Below, one piece after another: positions 16,643 through 25,644 of a stretch of DNA of 64,000 bases. Below the pieces are notes generated by a model. The model was not told the DNA's origin. It saw only the letters and a list, made by a program, of their open reading frames with translations, and did not search any database. The stretch spans positions 4,774,001 through 4,838,000 of the forward strand of contig NZ_CP102512.1 of assembly GCF_024612015.1 (NCBI RefSeq), written 5' to 3'. Position 1 is the stretch's first letter; each line of letters starts with the position of its first letter. The position numbers and the translations under genes are program-made. The DNA comes from Streptomyces sp. CA-210063 (GTDB taxonomy: Bacteria > Actinomycetota > Actinomycetes > Streptomycetales > Streptomycetaceae).

Positions 16643-18775
16643 TCAGGAGGGCTTGTCGGGAGTGAGTCCGGCAACGCCCAGGCGCACGATTCTGGCGATC
16701 TCCGCGTCACCAAGCACACGTGAGGAGTCATCGCTCACCCCCGCTGCCAGCTCGTCGGCGCGTTCGTGGTCCCCGGCCTTGCGGAGGAGCATCACCTGGA
16801 TCGCGCGGGCGAGAATGGTGATGCCGGAGGCGTCGCCGAAGGCGCGGCGGGACTGGGTGACGGCGTTCCCGATCAGGGTCACGGCCCTCTCTGTCTCACC
16901 GTCGTCGGACGCTTGAAAGGCGAGCTCGATCAACTCCATGGCGTCTTCCGGGTCTACCGGCCCCGGCTCGGATGCGGCGCCGTCGACGTCGAGCCGTGCC
17001 GGCCTCGAAGCACCGGCGCTTCGGTCGTCCGGATTCGTGGGGGCCGAAGTGTCCGGACGGGTCCCGCCCAGGACAGGCTCTGCCCCCTGGGCGTCGAGGC
17101 GGGCGAGAAAGCTCCTTCTCCGATCCGCGTTCTCCAGCGTCATCGCCAGCTCGTCGCGCGCCTGGATGGTGTCCTCGTGCTCCGGCCCGAGAAGACGCTC
17201 GCAGTCATCCAGTACCTGCGTCAACAGCTCCCGGGCCCGTTCGAAGTCACCATGGAGCGAACAGATCTGCCCGAGCTGTCTCCGCGCGAACCAGGTCAAC
17301 TCGTCGTCCGGTCCACAGGCGTGGAGCGCGGCGTCGACCGCCCGCTCGCACAGCACCATGGCGCGTCGCGTGAACCCGTGCACCCCGAGTTGCGAACCGG
17401 CGGTGACGAAGAGTTCAGCGGTCTCCTCCGTGTCCTCGTTCCGCGGATACCAGGCGGCCAAGGCCTCCACGTGCGTCGCCCAGACCCGGCCTTCAGCGCC
17501 CAGCAGGCCTCCGAGGTCGTTCCCGTCGGGTCCCTGGCTCCACCGGTCCTCCTCCATGCCCAGCAGCATGACGGCCATGCGTCGATACACGCCGATCATG
17601 TCGCCCATCAGGGGCCCGTCCGTGGGCTGCGGCGTACGGGCCACCGCCTGCACCAGCCGGTGGACCGAAAGGGTCCCGTCCCGCAGGGTGATCACGCTGT
17701 GCGCGGCCAACCGCCGGATCGCCTCGGTGATCTCCAAGGAGTTCCTCCCTGGCATTTCGAGGTACCGGCGGGGAATCCCTTCCGGCGCCCACCAGGCGAT
17801 GATCCGCAGGACCCTCTCCGCGAGCGGTGTGTCCGTGAGCCGGTTCAGGGTCACTCGCCAGATCCGCGCGATCGTCCGCTCCGCGTCGCCGCCCTCCGGA
17901 CCGGCCGCGTACAAGGCAGCGGGGTACCGAGCGAGGAGATCCAGGTACGCCCCGGGCGTGATCCCCGCCTCCCGGCAGTACGCGGCGGCCTGGTCGATCG
18001 CGAGCGGCAGGCAGCCCAGCTCGGCGCACAGCTCCTCGACCCCGTCCGACGCCCCTTCGTAGACGCGGGTGAACAACTCCACCGCCTCGCCGAGCGGGAG
18101 GACATCCAGGTCCAGCGTCCGCGCGAGCCCCCGCCAACTCGTCGCGCTGCGACGGGTGGTGACGAGGAAACGGCCGTTCGCCGCCCGCGCGAGCAGGGGC
18201 CTGATGTCGGCGGGGTCGGTGACGTTGTCGAGGACGAGGAGCCAGCCGTCGTGGGTGGACAGCCACTGGAGCGTACGTTCCCGGAGGGCGGCATCCGGGA
18301 GGGTGCCGGCCAGCGTCGGCTGAAGCGCCCGGCCGAGGTCGGCGAGTCCCGCGTCCAGCTGGGCCGGGGATTCGGCGGTGATCCACCAGACCGGGTTGAG
18401 ATCGGCGACCCTGGTGGCAGCCCACTGGGCCGCCAGCGTGGACTTCCCGACCCCACCGAGCCCATGCACGGCGTGCACGACGACCCCGCCCGGGGCCTCG
18501 AACGCCTCGTCCAGCAGGGCCAGTTCCCGCTCCCGCCCGACGAACTGCGCGGTCCGTCCGGGGAGATACCGCACCGGCCCGCTCGCCGCACCGAGCGTGA
18601 GCGCCTCGGCGGGCAGTACGGTCGCCCGCCCGATCTGTGTCACGAAGTCCCCGGTGGCCACCTGCCCGATGTCCCGCCCGGCCGCGACCGCCCGCTCTCC
18701 GGACGCCTCCACGGACGCCTCTACGGACGCCTCCGCCGAAGGCCCGCCGGGCCCCTCCGCCGATGCACCACTCAC
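16643..18775 (-). CDS. NB-ARC/TPR STAND protein (NLR-like), copy 2
   Basis: About 710 residues. N-terminal motif GERAVAAGRDIGQVATGDF, then VTQIGRATVLPAEAL; NB-ARC with FVGRERELALLDEAF, Walker A HGLGGVGKST, WLLVLDNV and GCLPLAIDQAAAYC; and a shorter, more degenerate TPR tail interrupted by a Pro/Asp-rich linker (about residues 560-600). It is clearly paralogous to the copy at 11517-13643 along the NTPase core. Start GTG at 18775 has a GGGGGCGGA site; a GTG at 18793 is possible. The N-terminus is lengthened by short EASV repeats. Role as for copy 1: a switch or scaffold protein with an adhesive N-terminal motif instead of an enzyme domain. Confidence 0.82.
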   Translation of the reverse strand: MSGASAEGPGGPSAEASVEASVEASGERAVAAGRDIGQVATGDFVTQIGRATVLPAEALTLGAASGPVRYLPGRTAQFVGRERELALLDEAFEAPGGVVVHAVHGLGGVGKSTLAAQWAATRVADLNPVWWITAESPAQLDAGLADLGRALQPTLAGTLPDAALRERTLQWLSTHDGWLLVLDNVTDPADIRPLLARAANGRFLVTTRRSATSWRGLARTLDLDVLPLGEAVELFTRVYEGASDGVEELCAELGCLPLAIDQAAAYCREAGITPGAYLDLLARYPAALYAAGPEGGDAERTIARIWRVTLNRLTDTPLAERVLRIIAWWAPEGIPRRYLEMPGRNSLEITEAIRRLAAHSVITLRDGTLSVHRLVQAVARTPQPTDGPLMGDMIGVYRRMAVMLLGMEEDRWSQGPDGNDLGGLLGAEGRVWATHVEALAAWYPRNEDTEETAELFVTAGSQLGVHGFTRRAMVLCERAVDAALHACGPDDELTWFARRQLGQICSLHGDFERARELLTQVLDDCERLLGPEHEDTIQARDELAMTLENADRRRSFLARLDAQGAEPVLGGTRPDTSAPTNPDDRSAGASRPARLDVDGAASEPGPVDPEDAMELIELAFQASDDGETERAVTLIGNAVTQSRRAFGDASGITILARAIQVMLLRKAGDHERADELAAGVSDDSSRVLGDAEIARIVRLGVAGLTPDKPS

Positions 18776-18872
18776 GCGTCCGCCCCCGTTCACACCCGCT
18801 CACGCACGATCCGTGGGACCCATCATGACGTCTGTGGCGGGGCGATGTCAGAGGGCCGACACCCCCGGCGGC

Positions 18873-18965
18873 TCAGCCCGAGTACTCCTCGAAGGGCTCG
18901 GTGTTCAGGGCGATGCCCACCGGCCAGGGCGTGGAACCGGAGTTGCTGCTCACAGTCCCGCGCAC
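18873..18965 (-). CDS. Possible 30-residue peptide in frame behind the M56 peptidase
   Basis: An open frame from GTG 18965 (or GTG 18953) to TGA 18873. It is in the same frame as the M56 peptidase gene and begins 6 bases after that gene's TAG stop. Nearly every third codon position is G or C, and the composition (Ser, Asn, Thr, Pro, Trp, Glu; ends EPFEEYSG) is not the Arg/Ala-rich pattern of a random frame. It may be a small protein, or a former C-terminal extension of the peptidase. No family recognised. Confidence 0.4.
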   Translation of the reverse strand: MRGTVSSNSGSTPWPVGIALNTEPFEEYSG

Positions 18966-18971
18966 GGCTGA

Positions 18972-19907
18972 CTAGAGCGTCCCCAGCGCCGGTGCGAACG
19001 CGATGAGGAGGGGGAGGAGGGCCAGGAGCGCGGCGGCGGTCGTGGTGGCCGCACGGTGGGTTCGGTCCAGGCGGGGCGGGGGTTCCAGCAGGCGCTCCAC
19101 CCGGTCGCCCAGCAGCCGGCGGGTGTTGGAGCAGCTCAACACGCCCCGGTGCTGGTTGAGTTCGATGAGGGCCAGGGCGGTGGTGAGGTGGCCGCAACGG
19201 CGGGATGCCGTGTCGTCGGCGGCCAGTTCGACCAGGCGGTGGGTCTGGTCGGCGAAGTGGGCGAAGAGGGGGATGCGCGGGAAGCCCGTGGCGAGGGCGG
19301 TGGAGAGGTGGAGCAGCCAGTCGTGGCGGGCGCGGGCGTGGCCGAGTTCGTGGGCGAGCACGGCGTCCAGCTGACGGTCGCTCAGCTTTCCCAACGCGCC
19401 TGTGGTGACGACCAGTTGGGGCGGGGCGCCGGGCATGAGCCACGCGTCCGGGTACTCGTCCTCCAGGACCAGCAAGGGGCCCTGCGACTGCGGGAGGCCC
19501 GCCGGGAGGTCGGGGGCGCGTTCGCGCAGGTGCGCCCGGCGGAGGTGCCGGCGGCGCCGGGCCTCGACGAGTTCGCGGGCGAGCATCGCGCCGCTCCACG
19601 CCGCGCCGCAGGCCAGCAGCAGGGTCAGTACGGCCGTCCAGGGCGGCGCGGCCGTGAGGTCGTACGCGGCGGTCACGGCCGGGGGCGCGGGGGCGAAGGC
19701 GTGTGTTCTGACGGTCTCGAACACCGCCGCCGCGCCCAGCACGAGCGCCACGAGACAGCTGAGCAGCGCCGCCGCCACCAGGCACTGCCACGCCCACAGC
19801 GCGACCACGGGTTCCCGCTCGGGCCACACCGCCTTCAGCAGGGCGCGAGGGCCCAGCACTGCGGCGGTCAGGGCCACGGCGATGAGAAGGAGCAGGAGAA
19901 CGGTCAC
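18972..19907 (-). CDS. M56 family (BlaR1/MecR1-like) membrane metallopeptidase
   Basis: About 311 residues. Membrane spans at about residues 1-20, 40-65 and 90-115, then a cytoplasm-facing zinc protease segment with VLAHELGHARARHDWLLHL (HExxH) and a downstream metal-ligand Glu in RLVELAADDTASRR; a last hydrophobic span lies near the C-terminus. M56 peptidases relay a signal by cleaving a repressor, usually a BlaI/MecI protein, but none is adjacent here. GTG at 19907 is the start, since the longer open frame upstream is low-complexity. Confidence 0.85.
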   Translation of the reverse strand: MTVLLLLLIAVALTAAVLGPRALLKAVWPEREPVVALWAWQCLVAAALLSCLVALVLGAAAVFETVRTHAFAPAPPAVTAAYDLTAAPPWTAVLTLLLACGAAWSGAMLARELVEARRRRHLRRAHLRERAPDLPAGLPQSQGPLLVLEDEYPDAWLMPGAPPQLVVTTGALGKLSDRQLDAVLAHELGHARARHDWLLHLSTALATGFPRIPLFAHFADQTHRLVELAADDTASRRCGHLTTALALIELNQHRGVLSCSNTRRLLGDRVERLLEPPPRLDRTHRAATTTAAALLALLPLLIAFAPALGTL

Positions 19908-20129
19908 GTCACTGGGTCCGGTTCCTGTCGGGGGTGCGAGAGGGGGGCGTACGACGACGGTGCCTACGCTACCGCCGGGACTCGCACTTTTCAGTCGCCC
20001 GTTCAGCAAGGGGGGTCGGGGCTGCGGGGGTCGGGGCTGCGACAGGGGCGGGCCCCGCCCGGCGACGGACGGGGCCCGAATCGGCTCTCGACTCCCGGCT
20101 CTTGCTCTCGGCTCTTGCTCTCGGCTCTC

Positions 20130-20146
20130 GGCGCAGACGCTGCGCC
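20130..20146. terminator. Hairpin after the recR-DUF5063 operon
   Basis: GGCGCAG and CTGCGCC pair perfectly around ACG just after the DUF5063 stop. Next to it, tandem copies of GGCTCTTGCTCTC (about 20085-20130) and of GGGGTCGGGGCTGCG (about 20013-20042) make the rest of this 245-base gap repetitive. Confidence 0.6.
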
Positions 20147-20152
20147 GGGGCC

Positions 20153-20815
20153 CTACTTCACCTTCCGCAGGCCCAGCGGGGCCGCGATCTCCTCCGCCAT
20201 GACCTTGCCCGCCTCGAACTCCAGGGTCTCGTCGCCCATCATTTCCTGGTCGGTGTCGAGGCCGTCGAGTTCGGCGAGGGGTTGGTTCAGCCGGACATGC
20301 GCGACCACGGACTGGAGGGCGCGGAGGGTCGCCGAGGCGGTGGAGCCCCAGTTGGAGAAGTAGGAGAACTGCCACCACCAGAGGGCCTCGGTGGTGCGGC
20401 CCGCGCGGTAGTGGGCCATGCCGTGGCGGAGGTCGGCGATGACGTCGGCCAGGTCGTCGGAGATACGGGCCGGGACCGGGGCCTTGCGGGGCTCGTAGGG
20501 GTCGAAGACCTCGGAGTAGACGTCGACCGGGTCGAGCATCCGCGCCAGGCGTTCGCGCAGGTCGTCGACGTCCGGCTCGGGGCCCGGGTCGGGCTCGTAG
20601 CGCTCGTCCGGCAGGATGTCCTCGTGCGCGCCGAGGCGGCCGCCGGCCAGGAGGAGCTGGGAGACCTCCAGGAGGAGGAAGGGGACGGCCGAGTCCGGCT
20701 CGTCGCCTCTGGCCACCTCGGTCACGGCGACCAGGAAGCTTTCGATCTGGTCCGCGATCTGGACCGCGAAGTCGTCCGGGTTCAGGCCGGTCGCGTGCAG
20801 CGTGGCGTCAGACAT
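20153..20815 (-). CDS. DUF5063 domain protein
   Basis: 220 residues, acidic and helical, without membrane spans: [47 protein letters not shown], then [12 protein letters not shown] and an aromatic block ([15 protein letters not shown]). It matches the DUF5063 family commonly found behind recR in Streptomyces. Its ATG overlaps the recR stop by 8 bases, so co-expression with recombination repair is likely. Function unknown. Confidence 0.82.
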   Translation of the reverse strand: MSDATLHATGLNPDDFAVQIADQIESFLVAVTEVARGDEPDSAVPFLLLEVSQLLLAGGRLGAHEDILPDERYEPDPGPEPDVDDLRERLARMLDPVDVYSEVFDPYEPRKAPVPARISDDLADVIADLRHGMAHYRAGRTTEALWWWQFSYFSNWGSTASATLRALQSVVAHVRLNQPLAELDGLDTDQEMMGDETLEFEAGKVMAEEIAAPLGLRKVK

Positions 20816-21407
20816 CTAGGAGTCGTCTCCCCTCGAAGGCGCGGCCGAGGGTCACCTCGTCCGCGTATTCCAGGTCGCCGCCCACCGGGAGGCCGCTGGC
20901 CAGGCGGGTGACCTTGAGGCCCATGGGTTTGATCATGCGGGCGAGGTACGTGGCCGTGGCCTCGCCTTCGAGATTCGGGTCCGTGGCCAGGATCAGTTCG
21001 GTGACCGTCCCGTCCGCCAGGCGGGCCAGCAGCTCTCGTATGCGCAGGTCGTCGGGGCCGACTCCCTCGATCGGGCTGATCGCGCCGCCGAGGACGTGGT
21101 AACGGCCGCGGAACTCGCGGGTCCGCTCGATCGCCACGACGTCCTTCGGCTCCTCCACGACGCAGATGACCGAGAGGTCACGGCGCGTGTCACGGCAGAT
21201 GTTGCACAGCTCCTCCTGCGCGACGTTGCCGCAGGTCGCGCAGAAGCGGACCTTCGCCTTCACTTCGAGGAGGGCCTGTGCGAGCCGCCGTACGTCCGTC
21301 GGCTCCGCCTGCAGGATGTGGAAGGCGATCCGCTGCGCGCTCTTGGGACCGACGCCGGGCAGCCGCCCCAACTCGTCGATGAGGTCCTGGACCACGCCTT
21401 CGTACAC
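20808..21407 (-). CDS. recR: Recombination mediator RecR
   Basis: 199 residues of normal length. N-terminal helix-hairpin-helix ([20 protein letters not shown]), C4 zinc finger ([16 protein letters not shown]) and Toprim domain ([37 protein letters not shown]). It works with RecF and RecO to load RecA at gaps. It lies downstream of the YbaB-family gene in the usual bacterial order, followed by an overlapping DUF5063 gene. Confidence 0.95.
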   Translation of the reverse strand: MYEGVVQDLIDELGRLPGVGPKSAQRIAFHILQAEPTDVRRLAQALLEVKAKVRFCATCGNVAQEELCNICRDTRRDLSVICVVEEPKDVVAIERTREFRGRYHVLGGAISPIEGVGPDDLRIRELLARLADGTVTELILATDPNLEGEATATYLARMIKPMGLKVTRLASGLPVGGDLEYADEVTLGRAFEGRRLLDV

Positions 21408-21518
21408 GGACTGCCGTCCTTCCTGGTGTCTTTCCGTACGTACCGTAGTCGGCCGCGGCCGCTCCGAGGAAGGAGGTACGGGGCACTGATGGGATCGAAA
21501 GGGGGGTCGCGGAGATGT

Positions 21519-21866
21519 TCAGAAGGGCAGGCCGGGAATGCCGGCGCCACCGCCGCCGAGGCCCTGGGCGAGGGGGCCCAGTTTCTGCTGCTGGAGGGTC
21601 TGGGCGTTCTCGTTGGCCGCCTGGACGGCCGCGACGATCAGATCGGCGAGGGTCTCGGTGTCCTCCGGGTCCACCGCCTTGGGGTCGATCTTCAGGGCAC
21701 GCAGTTCGCCGGAGCCGGTGACGGTGGCCCGCACCAGGCCGCCGCCCGCCTGACCGTCGACCTCCGTCTGCGCGAGTTCCTCCTGAGCCCTCGCCAGGTC
21801 CTGCTGCATCTTCTGGGCCTGCTGGAGCAGCTGCTGCATGTTGGGCTGGCCACCACCGGGGATCAC
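21519..21866 (-). CDS. YbaB/EbfC family nucleoid-associated protein
   Basis: 115 residues. N-terminal helix [28 protein letters not shown], then the family core [45 protein letters not shown] and a Gly-rich tail. These small dimers bind DNA and are often encoded next to dnaX and recR. Start GTG at 21866 with GAGGGAG upstream. No dnaX is present here; the next gene is divergent. Confidence 0.93.
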   Translation of the reverse strand: MIPGGGQPNMQQLLQQAQKMQQDLARAQEELAQTEVDGQAGGGLVRATVTGSGELRALKIDPKAVDPEDTETLADLIVAAVQAANENAQTLQQQKLGPLAQGLGGGGAGIPGLPF

Positions 21867-22130
21867 GTTCAGCTCCCTCGCACGAGTTTTCTTCTTGCGG
21901 TTGCAACGAGCCTACGTGGTCGGCACGGCCTGTGCCGCGCCACTCTTTCGAGTGAGTCGGCGGGGATTCGTATACCTGATCAAGGGCACCTTCCAGGGGG
22001 AAAAGCGGTGAAAACGGGGTCTTCGCCACCCATTGGGGGGTAGGAAGGGTCGGGCCGCGTCAAGGTGCGTCAGCGCCGTACACGTGTGTCTCGCACTGTC
22101 GTCAGCAGCGTCGTCAGTAGGGAGTGCCGG

Positions 22131-22898
22131 GTGAGCCAGCCGGAGATGCAGCCCGAAGGGGGACCCCCGGACGGGCGGGGTGAGGGGTCCGGGCTGTGGG
22201 CGGAGCCGTGGACGTCGGCGACCGGGCCGTGGGCGGGGGATCTGGCCGGGCGGCCGTTTCCGCAGGGGGACTGGGGGGCGCCCGCGGAGCGGCTGGAGGA
22301 GTTGTACCGGTGGGTCGAGCGGGCGGCCCTGGAGACCGCCGCGTGGTATCTCGCGGACCGGGTGTGGAAACGGCTGGCGGCGCGGGTGCTGCGGATCGGG
22401 GCGGCGGCGGGGGCGCTCGCCGGGGCGGCGCTGCCGTTGCTCGATCTCACCGGGGTGATGGGCGGGGCGGCTCCCTGGGGGTATCTCGCGCTGCTGTCGT
22501 GCGTGGCGTGTGTCGCGGTGGATCGGTTCTTCGGGGTCACCTCCGGGTGGATAAGGGATGTCGCCACGGCTCAGGCGGTGCAGCGGCGGCTTCAGGTGCT
22601 GCGGTTCGACTGGGCGTCGGAGAGTGCGCGGGAGGTGCTGGGGCCGGCGGAGGGGACGGCCGGGGAGGCGGCGGAGCGGTGTCTCGCCGTGCTGCGGCGG
22701 TTCTCCGAGGACATCACGGAGCTTGTGCGGGCGGAGACGGCGGACTGGATGGTGGAGTTCCGGACGGGATCCGCTCCGCTGGGCCTGCAGAACGGGGGGG
22801 CCGTTCCTCGGGCGGAGGGGGCGGCGAACGGGCGGGTGGCGATGCCGCCGGGGGCTCGGCCGAACATGCCTCGGCAGCGGCCGCCGGAGGCTCGGTAG
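22131..22898 (+). CDS. SLATT-domain two-span membrane protein
   Basis: About 255 residues. After a Pro/Gly-rich N-terminus comes an amphipathic helix (LEELYRWVERAALETAAWYLADRVWKR), two adjacent membrane spans (LRIGAAAGALAGAALPLLDL and WGYLALLSCVACVAVDRF) and the family signature FFGVTSGWIRDVATAQAVQRRLQVLRFDW. SLATT domains are predicted pore-forming effectors in nucleotide-triggered bacterial conflict systems. Here it stands alone next to recR, with no cyclase or SLOG sensor beside it, so it may be a housekeeping form. Start GTG at 22131 has TAGGGAG upstream. Confidence 0.78.
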   Translation: MSQPEMQPEGGPPDGRGEGSGLWAEPWTSATGPWAGDLAGRPFPQGDWGAPAERLEELYRWVERAALETAAWYLADRVWKRLAARVLRIGAAAGALAGAALPLLDLTGVMGGAAPWGYLALLSCVACVAVDRFFGVTSGWIRDVATAQAVQRRLQVLRFDWASESAREVLGPAEGTAGEAAERCLAVLRRFSEDITELVRAETADWMVEFRTGSAPLGLQNGGAVPRAEGAANGRVAMPPGARPNMPRQRPPEAR

Positions 22899-22925
22899 CG
22901 GGGGTTGTGGGGTGCGGGGTGCCTT

Positions 22926-23183
22926 TTCTCCCCCGCCGCCCCTACCCGTCCCATCCCCAGGGGCGCTGCCCCTTCGACCCCGTGGGGTGGCTGGGGCGGG
23001 TGGGTTGTTCGGGGGTGGGGGGTGTCTGGGGTGCGTGGGTGTGTGCGAGTCCGTGGGGGCTTGTCGCGCAGTTCCCCGCGCCCCTGAAAAGCAGGGGCTG
23101 CGCCCCGTGCTTTTCAGGCCCGCAAGGCCGTCGTCTTCAGGCCCGCAGGGCCTGGTCCTTTAGGGGCGCGGGGAACTGCGCGA
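22926..23183. repeat. Streptomyces dispersed intergenic palindrome, copy 2
   Basis: Inverted arms at 23064-23090 and 23159-23183 share the core of copy 1, with an internal hairpin module (GCAGGGGCTGCGCCCC and flanks) and short CAGGCCCGCA repeats between. The 5' module (22931-22990) is near-identical to that of copy 1. It separates two convergent genes and probably terminates both. Confidence 0.85.
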
Positions 23184-23239
23184 CCAGCCCCCACGCACCC
23201 GCAGCCGCCAACGAACCCCCGCCCCCGAGCCCTCCCGCG

Positions 23240-24643
23240 TCAGGACTGAGGGGTCGGGAAAGACACCGGGCTGCGCAGGCCCGCTCGGTTCACGGCCCGT
23301 ACCCCGAAGAAGACGTTGTCCTTGGACAGGTCCACCTCGTACGACGTGACATCGCCGGCCGGGATGACATGGGTCCACTCGGCGGCAGACGTCTCGCGCC
23401 AGACGATCTCGTAGCCCGCGAGGTCGGGTTCCGGGCCCCGTACCCAGGTCAGCCGCGTGGAGTTGGTCAGGTCCGCGGTCAGGATCCTGACGTCGCGCGG
23501 GGTGCCGGGGGCCTGCGCCAGGGTCCAGAGGGTCGCGGCGTTCACCTTCGCCACGCGGGCCGTGTACGCGAAGTCGCAGAAGTCCGGGAGGTCGCCGTAC
23601 TGCTTGCCGTTGTCGACGCGTACGTCCTGGTGCTGGTGGGCGAAGTCCTCGGCGGGCTCGGTGAAGCGGGCGGCCGGGTAGCCGCGTTCGAGGAAGGGGA
23701 TGTGGTCGCCGCCGCGGCGGTAACGGTCGCGGCGGTGGATGACGCGGACGTGCATGGCGGTGGCGTCGTTGTCGGCCACGTCGCGGACGAAGCGGGCCAG
23801 CTGGCGGGACGGGGAGTCGTTCTCGCCGCCGACCGAGCGGCGGATCGCGGCCTGTTCGGGGGTCTCCGAGGACGGGACGCCCTCCGCGAAGAGGCGGATG
23901 GTGTACGGGTCCTTGTCTCCGTCGTCCGCCGTCGAACTGCCGACGATGTCGTTGGTGAACATGGCCTGGACGTCCGCCCCGGCCTCCTTGTACAGCCGCG
24001 CCATGTGCGCCGCCCCGTACAGGCCCTGCTCCTCCCCCGCCACCGCCGCGAACACGATCGTCGAGGCGGGGCGGCGGCGGGCCATCACCCGGGCCAGTTC
24101 CATGGCGACGGCGACGCCGGACGCGTCGTCGTCCGCGCCGGGGGCGTCGGAGGTCGCGTCCATGACGTCCGTGACGCGGGAGTCGTAGTGGCCGGACACG
24201 ACGTAGACGCGGTCCGGGGTCAGCGCGCCGCGCAGGGTCGCGACGACGTTCGTGATGCGGGTCGCGGTGGGGATGCGTGGGGCCGGTTCCTGGACGTACG
24301 ACTGGAGTTCGACCGTCATACGGCCGGCGGAGGCCGCCGCGTACGACGTCAGCTCCTCGAAGATCCAGTCCCGGGCGGCGCCTATGCCACGCACCGGGTC
24401 GTCCTGCGTGGAGAGGGTGTGCCGGGTGCCGAAGGAGACGAGCTTGCGGACCGTCGCCTCGATGCGGGCGGGGTCGATCTCCCGTAACAGGGCGCGGAGT
24501 TCGGGGGTGGGGCGCTGGGCGGTGGCGGGCGGTCGCCCCGTACGCGGCCCGGCAGCCACCGCCGGGCTCGCCGCCGCCCCCGCCGCGGCCGACATGCCCG
24601 CCGCCGCCGATGCCGTCAGGAGCGTTCGTCTCGTGGGGCGCAT
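23240..24643 (-). CDS. Exported M28 family zinc aminopeptidase
   Basis: About 467 residues. A twin-arginine-type signal (MRPTRRTLLTASAAAG, then Ala-rich) precedes an M28 domain with metal ligands in VSGHYDSR (His/Asp), GADDDASG, AGEEQGLYGA and TNDIVGSS, and a late His in RRGGDHIPF. A C-terminal fibronectin-III-like segment (about residues 385-467) starts at RILTADLTNST. It removes N-terminal residues from peptides outside the cell. The ATG at 24643 places the twin-Arg pair at residues 5-6. It is divergent from the RHH-ABC operon. Confidence 0.87.
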   Translation of the reverse strand: MRPTRRTLLTASAAAGMSAAAGAAASPAVAAGPRTGRPPATAQRPTPELRALLREIDPARIEATVRKLVSFGTRHTLSTQDDPVRGIGAARDWIFEELTSYAAASAGRMTVELQSYVQEPAPRIPTATRITNVVATLRGALTPDRVYVVSGHYDSRVTDVMDATSDAPGADDDASGVAVAMELARVMARRRPASTIVFAAVAGEEQGLYGAAHMARLYKEAGADVQAMFTNDIVGSSTADDGDKDPYTIRLFAEGVPSSETPEQAAIRRSVGGENDSPSRQLARFVRDVADNDATAMHVRVIHRRDRYRRGGDHIPFLERGYPAARFTEPAEDFAHQHQDVRVDNGKQYGDLPDFCDFAYTARVAKVNAATLWTLAQAPGTPRDVRILTADLTNSTRLTWVRGPEPDLAGYEIVWRETSAAEWTHVIPAGDVTSYEVDLSKDNVFFGVRAVNRAGLRSPVSFPTPQS

Positions 24644-24793
24644 GTGTCCTCCGGTGGTGCGCGTGGACCAGTGGGGCCGGATCGCCACCATCGTCGTGGA
24701 CGCGTCAAGAGGGCGGCAAGGGGGCGTACGGCGCGAGGGGCGGGCCGGGGCGGTGCGGCGTGACACCAGAGCCGGCGTCACACGACATCGGAT

Positions 24794-25021
24794 GGCACCA
24801 CTTGACACCACCCAATGCCGCACGCGATGCCACGCGGCACCATACGGCGCCACGCGGTGCCACACGGTGCCAATTCGCGCCTCCGGCAGCACACAAGCAC
24901 ACTCGGCGCCACGATCACCCACCTCACCCGCTCCACGTTTCCGCAGCTCAGGCAGCCAGTCGTAGACCCATCACCCCGCGAGGCACCACCCGGGCTTGCA
25001 CATGGCGCCACAGTGATGCCA
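24794..25021. promoter_or_regulatory. Array of heptamer iterons upstream of the RHH operon
   Basis: The heptamer GGYRCCA occurs at 24794, 24836, 24846, 24856, 24866, 24905, 24982 and 25004, with the close variant GATGCCA at 24826 and 25015. The five copies from 24826 to 24872 are spaced exactly 10 bases apart, one helical turn. The last copy forms an inverted repeat with ATGGCGTC (25023-25030) directly before the ATG of the ribbon-helix-helix gene. This looks like a cooperative operator for that protein. Confidence 0.7.
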
Positions 25022-25031
25022 TGATGGCGTC

Positions 25032-25550
25032 ATGGACCTCACCCCGTATGTCGACACCCTCCGCCGTGAACTCGCGGTGGCCGCCGAAGCCGGTGGCGAC
25101 GAAGCCCGCGAGCTGGCCGAGAGGCTCACCGCTCCCCTGGAGTCGGCGACCCGCCTGACCATGCTCAACGTGCTCTCCGCCGCGATGGACGAGGTCACCC
25201 GTGAACTCGCCCCCGGCTCGGTCGACGTACGGCTGCGCGGGCTCGACCCCGACTTCGTGGTCACCCCGCCGCCCACGTACGGCGGCGCCCCCGCGGAACC
25301 GGCCGCGCCCGTCGAACCGCTCACCACCCCGGCCCCGGCCGACGTCGACGAGGGCGGTACCGCCCGCGTCAACCTGCGACTGCCGGCCCACCTCAAGGCC
25401 CGTGCCGAGGAGGCCGCCGGCCGCGAGGGTCTGTCGGTCAACGCGTGGCTGGTGCGGGCCGTCTCGGCGGCGGTCGACAGCGGCACCCGGCCGCGTACGA
25501 CGGAGAAGGCCCAGACCGTCGGACAGAGCTTCACGGGCTGGGTGCGCTAA
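25032..25550 (+). CDS. Ribbon-helix-helix (Arc/HicB-type) DNA-binding protein
   Basis: 172 residues. The N-terminal half is acidic and helical (LRRELAVAAEAGGDEARELAERLTAPLES) with a repeat-tolerant Pro-rich linker. The C-terminal half carries a ribbon-helix-helix: a short strand ARVNLRLP, then AHLKARAEEAAGREG and LSVNAWLVRAVSAAVDS. Such proteins bind operators as dimers of dimers, often on tandem short repeats. It opens a four-gene operon with DUF4097 and a DrrA/DrrB-type exporter and probably controls it through the heptamer array just upstream. No ribosome site is visible before ATG 25032, so a leaderless transcript is possible. Confidence 0.78.
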   Translation: MDLTPYVDTLRRELAVAAEAGGDEARELAERLTAPLESATRLTMLNVLSAAMDEVTRELAPGSVDVRLRGLDPDFVVTPPPTYGGAPAEPAAPVEPLTTPAPADVDEGGTARVNLRLPAHLKARAEEAAGREGLSVNAWLVRAVSAAVDSGTRPRTTEKAQTVGQSFTGWVR

Positions 25551-25644
25551 CCCCGCCCCCACCCGCACACACATCCGCACGACTTCACCCACACCACGTC
25601 CCACCAGCAGGGACGCCCCAAGGACTCAAGAGGACGGGACAGCC

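Noticed and set aside
22196..24487. 763-codon open frame across the SLATT gene, repeat copy 2 and the M28 gene
   Set aside because: It crosses a convergent terminator repeat and two genes with clear families; GC-rich frame shadow.
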